A stretch of 6,234 nt of DNA. Origin: Alphaproteobacteria bacterium. GTDB taxonomy: Bacteria; Pseudomonadota; Alphaproteobacteria; Thalassobaculales; Thalassobaculaceae. Position 1 is the first letter of the stretch. Every line of letters begins with the position of its first letter. The notes beneath the pieces are model-generated. The model ran no database searches, had not been told where the DNA came from, and saw only the letters and a program-made list of their open reading frames with translations. Location of the stretch: assembly GCA_028822575.1 (NCBI GenBank), contig JAPKDN010000198.1:1-6234 (forward strand), written 5' to 3'. Shown here one piece after another: positions 1-6,234 of this stretch. The translations under genes were made by a program, and so were the position numbers.

Positions 1-1
1 T

Positions 2-271
2 GACGCGCCGGGTAAACCTGACCCAACCATGTTATGCCAAGCGATCGACGAATCCGGGGCCAAAATTGGTGATACGTTGATGATCGGTGACACGATATTT
101 GATCTACAAATGGCGCATAATGCCGGCGTTAAAAGTATCGCGGTATCCTGGGGGTACCACCATGTGGGGCAACTGACCTCCTCCGGTCCGCGTGCGATGA
201 TCGATCATTTCGATGAACTCGACGCGGTGGCAAACGAATTGTTGGGTCCATCAGCCTCGGATAACGTGTGA
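2..271 (+). CDS. HAD-IA family hydrolase, C-terminal part (5' end outside window)
   Basis: This is the C-terminal part of a haloacid dehalogenase superfamily phosphatase of the phosphoglycolate phosphatase-like type. Such enzymes are cytoplasmic and hydrolyse small phosphate esters through a phospho-aspartate intermediate; the substrate here cannot be told. The frame is open from base 2, so the ATG at 29 is internal. Codons 11-25 give GKPDP, which carries the motif III lysine. Bases 86-103 encode GDTIFD, motif IV, with its two Mg2+-binding aspartates at 89-91 and 101-103. It is followed by MAHNAG and then VSWGYHH, the usual end of the fold. The N-terminal motifs I and II lie upstream of the window. 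It ends at TGA 269-271, overlapping a GTG at 268 that was probably the original start of the next gene, which suggests translational coupling. The family call is secure; the specific enzyme is not. Confidence 0.93.
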   Translation, partial: DAPGKPDPTMLCQAIDESGAKIGDTLMIGDTIFDLQMAHNAGVKSIAVSWGYHHVGQLTSSGPRAMIDHFDELDAVANELLGPSASDNV

Positions 272-290
272 TTAAAGGGGTAAACGTCTG
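268..290 (+). other. Probable original asmA start with one-base deletion
   Basis: The GTG at 268-270 overlaps the TGA of the HAD gene as GTGA, a typical coupled start. Read as written it goes out of frame with asmA after the A-run at 274-276. Adding one A there would give GTG ATT AAA AGG GGT AAA and then CGT CTG, which encodes MIKRGKRL leading directly into LGLLAVVVVIIG. That is a standard positively charged N-terminus plus signal anchor for AsmA proteins. The frameshift is inferred from this reconstruction. It could be a genuine mutation or a homopolymer sequencing error. Confidence 0.55.
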
Positions 291-305
291 CTTGGGCTGC
301 TCGCG

Positions 306-2090
306 GTGGTTGTGGTGATCATTGGCAGGGGATCGATCGATGTCTCGATGCTGGACTTCAACAGCTACAAGGGCGAGATCCAAGAGCAAGCGAAGAAGGC
401 CACGGGCCGTGATCTGTTGATCGCCGGTGATATCGACCTGAAGCTGTCGATGACGCCGTGTCTCACAGTCGCCGTGGTACATTTTCAGAATGCCGAATGG
501 GGCTTGGAGCCGGACATGGCCTCCGTGGGCGCTGGACCTGGTGTCAACTTGACGCCGTTTCTATCCAGCACGGTCGAGGCGCTGCGAGGCGTTACGGGGT
601 TGCTGGAAACCAATCAGGCTCGCAAGGGTAACGCGGATATGGCCAGCGCTCATAAGTCGGAAGTCGGCAAGGACGGGGACACTGAGGATAACTCCAAAGG
701 TGATGACATTCCCAGAATCGGTGAGGTTACCTTAGCCAATATCCAAGTCACCTATCGCGATGGTGCCAAGGGTGTGGAAAACAATCTGGTAATCGAGACC
801 ATCGCTCTGAAACAGAACGCGGCTGGTTCCCTGGATACTAGGACCAAGCTGGTTGTTGACGGCCAAACGGCCGACGTAACCGGAGGCTTGCCGGCGATCG
901 CCGATATCGTCAAATCCGGCGCAACTCTGCCGACTTCTCTTAAAGGCCCGGTGTTCGATTTCGCCATCGAAGTCGGGGCCGAGTTTATGGTGCATCATGA
1001 CAAGGCGGGACCGAACAAGGTTGATGTCGCGGACCTGAAAGCCAAGATCGAGGGTAGTGATGTTCCCGGCTCCACCTCGCGAATTGAAAGTAACTTACTG
1101 GATCTGGTTGCCTTGCAAGCCAAGGCGTGTCTCAGCGCGACGGCCTCTGATGAGGCGGCGGCCGCGCCGCCGTTGGTAGAAGCCAAGCACCCTCTGGACC
1201 AGTCGCTTGCATTGGAAGCTTTGAAAGCTATTGACCCTGATATCAGGGCGACGGTTAAGACACTAACGCTAAACGATAAACTCTCGGTAACCGATGTAAG
1301 CGTTGTCGCGACGCTGCAGAACGGCCTAATGATGATCCAGTCGCCCTCGACGATGCTGAGTGGCGGAAAGGTCGATCTCGCTGGAACGGTTGATGGACGC
1401 AAGCCGACGGCTAAAATCGCGATTGACCAGAAATGGATCAGTGCTGATTTCGGCGCGTTAGCCAAGGTCTTTCAGTCCAATGACCTGATTGAGGCGAAGG
1501 GCGAGACGGTGGTGAAGATCTCTGGAGCCGGCAAGACGCCTCGTCAAATGCTCGCCACGCTTGGTGGGCACACGGCCGTTGTAGTGTGCGAGGGTAAGAT
1601 CAACAACGCCTATTGGGAGTTGATCTCCGCCGACGTGGCGACCCACTTCGAGCCGGTTGTGGGTAAGTCGGAGCGCGGCGAACTGAATTGCATGGTGAGC
1701 CGCTTCGACATCAAGGGTGGCCTCGCGACCGCAAAGGCCCTACTCGCCGACAGTGGCCAGGTGACGATCGAGTTGGCGGGCCAGGAACCAGACCTGAAGC
1801 CGTCGCTTCGGCCAAAGATCCCAAGTTTGATTACCGGCCCGGCGACCAGTCCGACCGCATTGTCAGACCCGCTGGTGGATTTTAATCCACTGCCGCTGCC
1901 GTTCCTAATCGCTGGGAACGCCCACGAGCCTTGTTCCCTGGAGATGGCCGTCGCTGAGGGCTGGCCTGTCTCGAAAACGGCGAGAAAGGCCGAGCCAAAA
2001 AGTGGCGGCGTGTCGATCGTCGAGAAGGTCACGAAGCCCGAAGAAGTGGATAGGGGCTTGTTCGGCAGTTTGAAGAAGGTGGTCTATTGA
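306..2090 (+). CDS. AsmA family protein, with damaged 5' end
   Basis: AsmA-family proteins are large, mostly periplasmic, inner-membrane-anchored proteins linked to outer-membrane and lipid homeostasis. From the GTG at 306 the frame gives 594 residues. The family's N-terminal hallmark is clear: DFNSYKGEI (17-25), ATGRDLLIAGDIDL (32-45) and NAEWG just after. The C-terminal hallmark is GKINN followed by LNCMVSRFDIKGGLATAKALL from about residue 460. A low-complexity, charged linker sits near residues 110-135. The start is doubtful. Codons 282-305 (KRLLGLLA) continue the hydrophobic anchor upstream in the same frame, but TAA at 273 blocks it and no ATG, GTG or TTG precedes 306. Starting at 306 leaves only about seven hydrophobic residues, followed by Arg and Asp, so the anchor would be lost. 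An internal stretch at 526-545 also looks shifted, and some blocks usual in the family seem missing. It may be a recent pseudogene or contain sequence errors. No good ribosome-binding site precedes 306. The family call is firm; an intact product is uncertain. Confidence 0.8.
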   Translation: MVVVIIGRGSIDVSMLDFNSYKGEIQEQAKKATGRDLLIAGDIDLKLSMTPCLTVAVVHFQNAEWGLEPDMASVGAGPGVNLTPFLSSTVEALRGVTGLLETNQARKGNADMASAHKSEVGKDGDTEDNSKGDDIPRIGEVTLANIQVTYRDGAKGVENNLVIETIALKQNAAGSLDTRTKLVVDGQTADVTGGLPAIADIVKSGATLPTSLKGPVFDFAIEVGAEFMVHHDKAGPNKVDVADLKAKIEGSDVPGSTSRIESNLLDLVALQAKACLSATASDEAAAAPPLVEAKHPLDQSLALEALKAIDPDIRATVKTLTLNDKLSVTDVSVVATLQNGLMMIQSPSTMLSGGKVDLAGTVDGRKPTAKIAIDQKWISADFGALAKVFQSNDLIEAKGETVVKISGAGKTPRQMLATLGGHTAVVVCEGKINNAYWELISADVATHFEPVVGKSERGELNCMVSRFDIKGGLATAKALLADSGQVTIELAGQEPDLKPSLRPKIPSLITGPATSPTALSDPLVDFNPLPLPFLIAGNAHEPCSLEMAVAEGWPVSKTARKAEPKSGGVSIVEKVTKPEEVDRGLFGSLKKVVY

Positions 2091-2788
2091 AACGAATCTA
2101 TAAGGCTGTCGCTGTCGATGAGATCGAAGGCGGGTTCTCCGTCACCTTGGATGGTCGGTTGGTGCGATCTCCGGCTCGGCGAGAGCTGACGTTTCCCAAT
2201 CGTCGGTTGGCCGAGGCCGTGGCGGCGGAGTGGGATTGTCAGGAGGAGACGATTGATCCGAAGAACATGCCGATGATGTCGCTGTTGGCGACGGCGACGG
2301 ACCGTGTTGGCACCCAACGTGACCATGTCATCGACACCATTGTCGGATATGCGGGATCGGACCTAATCTGTTACTGGGCTGAGCATCCGGCAGACCTGGT
2401 CCAGCGCCAGTTCGAAACCTGGCGACCTTTGTTGGACTGGAGTGCGGAGAGCCTCGGCGCTCGTTTCGAGATGACCACCGGCATCATGCCTGTGCAACAA
2501 ACCACTGAGGCCATGAAGGCGATCGGCGACGTTGTCGCCCGCTATGATGACCTACCGATGACGGCGCTGCATGAGCTCACCGCGATTTCGGGGTCGGTCG
2601 TGATCGGCTTGGCCATCGCGGAAGGCTATCTTGGGGCCGAGGACGGGTTGGCGGCGGCGCAACTTGACGAGGTCTTCCAGATCGAACGCAACGGCGAGGA
2701 CGAGGAAGCTATGGCACGGTTGGCCAATATGCGGACGGATCTTATGAACACGGTGGAATTCTTGAGACTAAGCCGGGCGTGGAACTAG
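2087..2788 (+). CDS. ATP12 family F1-ATPase assembly chaperone
   Basis: This protein belongs to the ATP12 family, whose mitochondrial members bind the F1 alpha subunit and help assemble the F1 sector of ATP synthase. Among bacteria the family is characteristic of alphaproteobacteria, and the protein is expected in the cytoplasm. The 233 residues match the usual bacterial length and look complete. Visible landmarks are [16 protein letters not shown] (15-30), [12 protein letters not shown] (41-52), IDPKNMP (56-62), ATATDRV (68-74), YAGSDLICY (88-96), PLLDW (114-118), TALHELTA, and [17 protein letters not shown] (192-208). Asn202 stands where relatives usually have Trp (WGED). The start is a TTG at 2087 overlapping the asmA stop as [14 protein letters not shown] from there fits the family N-terminus, and no in-frame ATG lies before residue 61. 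This 4-base overlap implies translational coupling to asmA. pccB begins 71 bases downstream. Confidence 0.93.
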   Translation: MKRIYKAVAVDEIEGGFSVTLDGRLVRSPARRELTFPNRRLAEAVAAEWDCQEETIDPKNMPMMSLLATATDRVGTQRDHVIDTIVGYAGSDLICYWAEHPADLVQRQFETWRPLLDWSAESLGARFEMTTGIMPVQQTTEAMKAIGDVVARYDDLPMTALHELTAISGSVVIGLAIAEGYLGAEDGLAAAQLDEVFQIERNGEDEEAMARLANMRTDLMNTVEFLRLSRAWN

Positions 2789-2842
2789 CCGAACCGGCGT
2801 CTTTTGCATTAAAAGAACGATGGATGGGGAACCGCTCGGGGC

Positions 2843-2850
2843 GGAGAGGG
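2843..2850 (+). promoter_or_regulatory. Ribosome-binding site of pccB
   Basis: GGAGAGGG ends nine bases before the ATG at 2860. It supports that start over the in-frame GTG at 2779, which lies inside the ATP12 gene, and over the ATG at 2824. Family members also begin at MQDII. Confidence 0.6.
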
Positions 2851-2859
2851 CACAGGATC

Positions 2860-4392
2860 ATGCAGGATATCATTCAACGGCTCGAGGATATGCGGGTTGG
2901 CGCCCGTCAAGGCGGTGGCCAACGCCGGGTTGACGCTCAACACGGCAAAGGCAAATTGACCGCGCGGGAACGGATCGAGGTTCTCTTTGATGCCGATTCC
3001 TTCGAGGAATGGGACATGTTTGTCGAGCATCGGTGCAATGATTTTGGTATGGCCGAGAACAAGGTGCCAGGCGACGGCGTGGTTACTGGTTTTGGAACTA
3101 TCAATGGCCGGTTGGTTTTCGTGTTCAGTCAGGATTTCACGGTCTTCGGTGGCGCGCTATCCGAGGCGCATGCCGAGAAGATCTGTAAGGTCATGGACCA
3201 GGCGATGAAGGTTGGCGCCCCGGTCATTGGCATCAATGATTCTGGTGGCGCGCGGATCCAGGAGGGCGTTGCGTCTCTTGGAGGCTATGCTGAGGTGTTT
3301 CAGCGTAATGTGATGGCCTCGGGCGTGGTTCCGCAGATCTCGATGGTCATGGGCCCTTGTGCCGGTGGAGCGGTCTACTCACCGGCGATGACGGACTTCA
3401 TCTTCATGGTGAAGGATAGCTCCTATATGTTCGTCACCGGCCCCGACGTCGTGAAAACTGTGACCCACGAAACGGTCACGCAAGAGGAGTTGGGCGGGGC
3501 GGTAACCCATTCCACGAAATCTGGCGTCGCCGATTACGCCTTCGAAAATGATGTTGAGGCTTTGCTTCAGTTGCGCCGGATGATGGACTTCCTGCCGGCC
3601 TCGAACCGTGACAATCCCCCAGTGCGCCCGACCACGGACCCCGCCGACCGGCTGGAACCGTCTCTTGATACCCTGATTCCAGATAATCCGAATAAGCCCT
3701 ATGACATGAAGGAGTTGATTTTTAAGGTCGTGGACGAGGAGGATTTCTTTGAGATCCAACCCGACTTCGCCGGCAATATCATTATTGGTTTCGCGCGCGT
3801 TCAGGGCGCTACCGTGGGTATCGTAGCTAACCAACCGATGGTCCTGGCTGGATGCCTTGATATCGATACCTCGCGCAAGGCGGCGCGTTTCGTGCGGTTC
3901 TGTGATTGCTTCAACATTCCAATCGTTACTTTCGTTGATGTCCCGGGATTCCTACCCGGTACCGCCCAGGAATATGGCGGCATTATCAAACACGGTGCCA
4001 AGTTGCTGTATGCCTATGCCGAGGCGACGGTGCCTAAGGTTACGGTGATCACCCGCAAAGCCTATGGCGGTGCCTATGACGTGATGAGCTCGAAGCATCT
4101 GCGTGGCGATGTGAATTTCGCCTGGCCGACCGCCGAGATCGCGGTGATGGGAGCGAAAGGCGCGGTGGAGATCATCTTCAGAAGTGATCTTGGCGACGCC
4201 GAGAAGATCGCGGAGCGGACCGAGAAATATCGGGAAAAATTCGCCAATCCCTTTGTCGCCGGTGCCCGGGGCTATATCGATGACGTCATCATGCCGAGAA
4301 GTACCCGGCGCCGGATCGCTCGCGCTCTTACCATGCTGCGAAACAAGCAGCTGGAAAATCCTTGGAAGAAGCACGACAACATACCACTTTAG
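2860..4392 (+). CDS. pccB: Propionyl-CoA carboxylase beta chain (carboxyltransferase)
   Basis: This is the carboxyltransferase subunit of propionyl-CoA carboxylase. With the biotin-carrying alpha subunit it converts propionyl-CoA to methylmalonyl-CoA in the cytoplasm, feeding odd-chain, branched-chain and propionate carbon toward succinyl-CoA. The 510-residue length is typical. The N-terminal acyl-CoA domain has [15 protein letters not shown], then [26 protein letters not shown] (127-136) and [13 protein letters not shown] (164-176), with the oxyanion-forming glycines. The C-terminal carboxybiotin domain has [12 protein letters not shown] (360-371), [11 protein letters not shown] (373-383), [19 protein letters not shown] (399-417) and [17 protein letters not shown]. 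It ends in the family-typical [12 protein letters not shown]. Asp407 in GGAYDVM matches the position reported to favour propionyl-CoA over acetyl-CoA in actinobacterial homologues; applying that here is inference. No damage is seen. The alpha subunit (pccA) is not in the window. Methylcrotonyl- or acetyl-specific carboxylases are less likely on sequence pattern. Confidence 0.96.
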   Translation: MQDIIQRLEDMRVGARQGGGQRRVDAQHGKGKLTARERIEVLFDADSFEEWDMFVEHRCNDFGMAENKVPGDGVVTGFGTINGRLVFVFSQDFTVFGGALSEAHAEKICKVMDQAMKVGAPVIGINDSGGARIQEGVASLGGYAEVFQRNVMASGVVPQISMVMGPCAGGAVYSPAMTDFIFMVKDSSYMFVTGPDVVKTVTHETVTQEELGGAVTHSTKSGVADYAFENDVEALLQLRRMMDFLPASNRDNPPVRPTTDPADRLEPSLDTLIPDNPNKPYDMKELIFKVVDEEDFFEIQPDFAGNIIIGFARVQGATVGIVANQPMVLAGCLDIDTSRKAARFVRFCDCFNIPIVTFVDVPGFLPGTAQEYGGIIKHGAKLLYAYAEATVPKVTVITRKAYGGAYDVMSSKHLRGDVNFAWPTAEIAVMGAKGAVEIIFRSDLGDAEKIAERTEKYREKFANPFVAGARGYIDDVIMPRSTRRRIARALTMLRNKQLENPWKKHDNIPL

Positions 4393-4400
4393 GGAATGAA

Positions 4401-4423
4401 GGCGGGTCAAACGGCCCGTCGCC
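4401..4423 (+). terminator. Weak hairpin after pccB, possible terminator
   Basis: GGCGGGTC and GGCC-CGT-CGCC can pair around an AAAC loop: four outer base pairs, a three-base bulge, and four inner pairs including one G-U. It starts eight bases after the pccB stop, but no T-run follows, so it is not a classic intrinsic terminator. It could serve as a 3' mRNA-stabilising structure or be chance. Confidence 0.2.
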
Positions 4424-4437
4424 GTGGTGCGAGGCAA

Positions 4438-5714
4438 ATGAACACGACCGATATCGCCCAGGCTGCTTTCGCTGATGAACAGCGCAATGGTCTAACAGCC
4501 GCGCTGCAAGGCCTGTCGGTCATCCTGATCGTCATTGCGATATGAATCGGGTCCATCCGGTTTCCGCCGAAGGTCTATATGATATTAGGCTTGTTCGCCT
4601 TGTTGGGAACGGCACAACTGTGGCTCGTCAAAAAGCAAAGCGTCGAGGCTTGACCAATCTATCTTCTTGTTCTGACAGAAGTGTCGATTCTCGTAACCGC
4701 GATGATCCGGTCCACCCCCACGACATGGTATATGCCGATCTCCATCAGTTGCCGCTTTGATCACTTCCCTTATTTCTTTTTCCTGATCGCCAACGTGGCG
4801 TTCAGTTATTAGCCGAGGTTAGTTCTCTGGAGCGGTCTGCCCGTTGCACTTACTTGGGGTGTCGGCAGTTTTATCGTTCGCGCGATACGCAATGGTTTGG
4901 TGACCTGGAGCGATATACCAGCGGGCGCTCCCGGGGAAACATTCATGCAAATATTCCTTAGCCCGGCCTTTTCGCGATTGAAAGCGGGGTTTAGGAGATC
5001 TTGATTATTTTATGGATTGCCAGCTCGCTGGCGCTGGTGGTGCGCCGGGTGGAGGTCGCATGCAAGCGGGCCTCAATCGCCAAGACATTTGGCAAATATG
5101 TGCCAGAAGATATCGGCCTAAGCTTGATCGCCGACCATGGCACCTTCAAGCCCCAGAAGCGCATCGCCACTGTCATGTTCGCCGATATTGAGGGGTTTAG
5201 CTTGCTTGCTGAGACCATCGATTCAGCGGAACTGCTGTTGATGTTGGACGATTACTTCGAAGGCTTGGGGACAAGATTTTCTGCCGACGGAGGCGTCTTG
5301 GAACAATTCCAGCGCGATGCGCTGATCGCGATGTTCAACGTCCCCGTGTCGAACGAAAATCATGTCTCCGTCGCCCTGCGCGCCGGCATGTCAATAGAGG
5401 AGATCATGGATCGTGAAAGTTCTCGCGTTAAGAAATTGTGAACCTGGATCGGTCTGAAAACTAGCCTGGTTGTTCCCGGCGGCGTCAGTATTCGGGGCCG
5501 GCGCAGTTATATGGTCTCCGGCAATGTAATAAACGTGGCGGCACGGATTGAGGCTTTGAACAAGGAGTTCGGAACCACGATATTGGTGACGGAGGTAACG
5601 ATCGCAGGCGCCAGAGCTGGGTTTGACGACGCCGTCGGGGCGCGTAAAACCATGTGCGGGCGCTCTGAGTTGACGATGCTTTTTTTAGTCACGGTACCGG
5701 TGTCGGTGCCCTGA
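4438..5714 (+). pseudogene. Membrane-anchored adenylate/guanylate cyclase, decayed
   Basis: The intact protein would have been a class III nucleotide cyclase of about 425 residues making cAMP or cGMP from its cytoplasmic domain. The membrane half reads in one frame from ATG 4438: MNTTDIAQAAFADEQRNGL, then hydrophobic helices, PYFFFLIANVAFSY and PRLVLWSGLPVALTWGVGSF. It is interrupted by TGA 4543, TGA 4651 and TAG 4810. The TAG sits where SYSPRLVLW is expected, so a TCG to TAG change fits. Near 4995-5001 the frame shifts. The catalytic half runs from about 5001: LALVVRR, a linker, ATVMFADIEGFS with the metal-binding Asp at 5184-5186, and a second metal Asp at 5316-5318 in QRDALIAMF, where the usual GD is RD. 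TGA 5439 then cuts the same frame, after which IGLKTSLVV, RRSYMVSGNVINVAARIEALNKEFGTTILV continues to TGA 5714. The catalytic Asn and Arg of NVAAR remain. With four stops plus a frameshift, a working enzyme is very unlikely. Confidence 0.88.
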
Positions 5715-5739
5715 TCAAGGTCCGACGGTCTAGCATCAC

Positions 5740-5952
5740 CACGCGTTTGCCTGTGATCGTGCTCCGTGTTGTCGCGTAATAAAGTATTCAATAGGTCAAG
5801 GCGATCTTCCAAACCGGTGGCCAATATCCGACGAGGGTAAGGTCGCCATGGTTGACCATCGTCAACAACGAGCCGAGGACCACCGCCGTCAACAACGCTC
5901 GACGTGGGATGCCGCCGCCCATGGCCAGTTCGGAGAACCGTGGCGGGATTTT
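5740..5952 (-). pseudogene. nrtS: NrtS-type nitrate/nitrite transporter, broken by a stop
   Basis: NrtS proteins are very small (about 70-80 residues) membrane proteins reported to move nitrate or nitrite. Read on the minus strand from about 5952 the frame gives KIPPRFSELAMGGGIPRR, then the hydrophobic ALLTAVVLGSLL, then TMVNHGDLTLVGYWPPVWK and IALTY. This matches the family pattern of a helix, an INxGD turn, W..WK and LLTYLVPYCV. A TGA at 5790-5788 follows IALTY, exactly where relatives continue with L. Beyond it the same frame still resembles the family tail (ILYYATTRSTITGKR against LVPYCVSTYGAVSAKR), so the stop looks like a recent mutation. A TAG at 5967-5965 limits the frame upstream. 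The only ATG is at 5922, inside the conserved N-terminus and without a visible ribosome-binding site, and would yield 44 residues. Boundaries are approximate. It converges on the decayed cyclase about 25 bases away. The family call is from remembered pattern, not a search. Confidence 0.68.
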
Positions 5953-6109
5953 GGTCTTGGTCAGCTATGCCATGGAAATGCTCCGCGGTGATGAAGTTTG
6001 GAAGGCAAGGGGCATTAATGGCCGTTTGAAGGGGCTGCAAAAGATTGGTGTTCCAGGATGAATCTTAAGGAGGTCATAGACCTTAGTTGGATAACCGGCA
6101 AACGCCCAC
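5923..6109. other. Gap with no recognised gene
   Basis: Apart from the presumed upstream edge of the nrtS remnant (to about 5952), I recognise no protein, RNA or repeat here. Short frames cross it on both strands, but none shows family motifs or a convincing start. A consensus Shine-Dalgarno-like string, TAAGGAGGT, lies at 6066-6074 on the plus strand with no ATG or GTG at a suitable distance. The gap may contain eroded coding sequence. Confidence 0.4.
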
Positions 6110-6232
6110 CTAATTCCCTACCGTGACCCTCGCTTCGACCGGACGCAGCAGGAGGGTCGTGACTGCGATGCCGATACTTCCAAAGAACACGATGACCCAA
6201 TACCCCTGATCCCAACCGCCGAGCAAGGTCAC
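6110..6232 (-). CDS. C-terminal end of a membrane protein, possibly MFS transporter (partial)
   Basis: On the minus strand a frame open to the window edge encodes 40 residues and ends at TAG 6112-6110. The peptide reads VTLLGGWDQGYWVIVFFGSI, then GIAVTTLLLRPVEARVTVGN. It is one hydrophobic helix preceded by a Gly/Trp-rich turn and ended by LLRP plus a polar tail. That is how the last transmembrane helix of many major facilitator transporters finishes, with the tail expected in the cytoplasm. The rest of the gene lies beyond the right edge. It points the same way as the nrtS remnant and would lie upstream of it. With so little sequence, another polytopic membrane protein is possible, as is chance; the other frames in this stretch look less protein-like. 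Confidence 0.42.
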   Translation of the reverse strand: MTLLGGWDQGYWVIVFFGSIGIAVTTLLLRPVEARVTVGN

Positions 6233-6234
6233 GG

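Noticed and set aside
1875..1890. Inverted repeat GTGGATT-TT-AATCCAC as an operator or hairpin.
   Set aside because: It lies inside asmA coding sequence, has almost no loop, and is not repeated elsewhere in the window.
2779..2859. N-terminal extension of pccB from GTG 2779, overlapping ATP12.
   Set aside because: The extension has no family similarity, while ATG 2860 has a good ribosome-binding site and matches the usual MQDII start.
4543..4653. In-frame TGA codons in the cyclase as possible Trp recoding (alternative genetic code).
   Set aside because: An in-frame TAG and a frameshift break the same gene, TGG is used for Trp throughout, and TGA ends the HAD and asmA genes where family C-termini are expected.
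4542..4760. 72-codon plus-strand open frame after pccB as a small gene.
   Set aside because: The other frame of this stretch carries the cyclase membrane helices; this one is polar, motif-free and is a shadow.
5678..5686. T-run as a terminator for the cyclase.
   Set aside because: No stable GC-rich hairpin precedes it, and it encodes part of the cyclase C-terminal segment.
5507..6040. Minus-strand 177-codon open frame across the cyclase end and NrtS region.
   Set aside because: It reads as low-order, Arg/Asp/Thr-rich sequence with no motif and is the shadow of two recognisable remnants in other frames.
5852..6061. Plus-strand 69-codon open frame.
   Set aside because: It is antisense to the NrtS remnant, has no ribosome-binding site and shows no family pattern.
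6015..6215. Minus-strand 66-codon open frame near the right edge.
   Set aside because: It is Arg/His/Ser-rich with no motif, whereas the alternative frame gives a coherent hydrophobic C-terminus.

Overview
The window looks like the chromosome of an alphaproteobacterium, probably Rhodospirillales-like. The case rests on a bacterial ATP12-type F1-ATPase assembly chaperone, an AsmA-family protein of alphaproteobacterial style, and a 510-residue propionyl-CoA carboxylase beta chain closely resembling those of that group. No rRNA, tRNA, CRISPR array, insertion sequence or phage gene is visible.

Layout. Positions 2-271 hold the 3' end of a HAD-family phosphatase, cut by the window edge. It is followed on the same strand by an AsmA-family gene (306-2090 as readable, probably originally starting at 268), an ATP12 gene (2087-2788) and pccB (2860-4392). 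The first three are packed tightly: asmA and ATP12 overlap by 4 bases, and the HAD stop codon overlaps a GTG that would be the natural asmA start if one base had not been lost from the A-run at 274-276. This looks like one co-directional operon. Its products act in separate processes: phosphate-ester hydrolysis, envelope biogenesis, ATP synthase assembly and propionyl-CoA metabolism.

Downstream of pccB the sequence changes character. Positions 4438-5714 carry a decayed membrane-anchored class III adenylate/guanylate cyclase. It keeps recognisable membrane and catalytic segments but is broken by four in-frame stops and a frameshift. Convergent to it on the minus strand, about 5740-5952, is the remnant of a small NrtS-type nitrate/nitrite transporter with a stop codon inside its most conserved stretch. 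After 187 bases with no recognised gene, the minus strand holds the last 40 codons of a hydrophobic protein (6110-6232), possibly the C-terminus of an MFS transporter.

Overall reading. Two core metabolic or assembly genes (ATP12, pccB) are intact, while an adjacent signalling gene and a transporter are eroded, and asmA shows signs of damage at its start and at one internal point. The main story is selective gene decay, not a new system. I did not find convincing evidence of an undescribed multi-gene system here.
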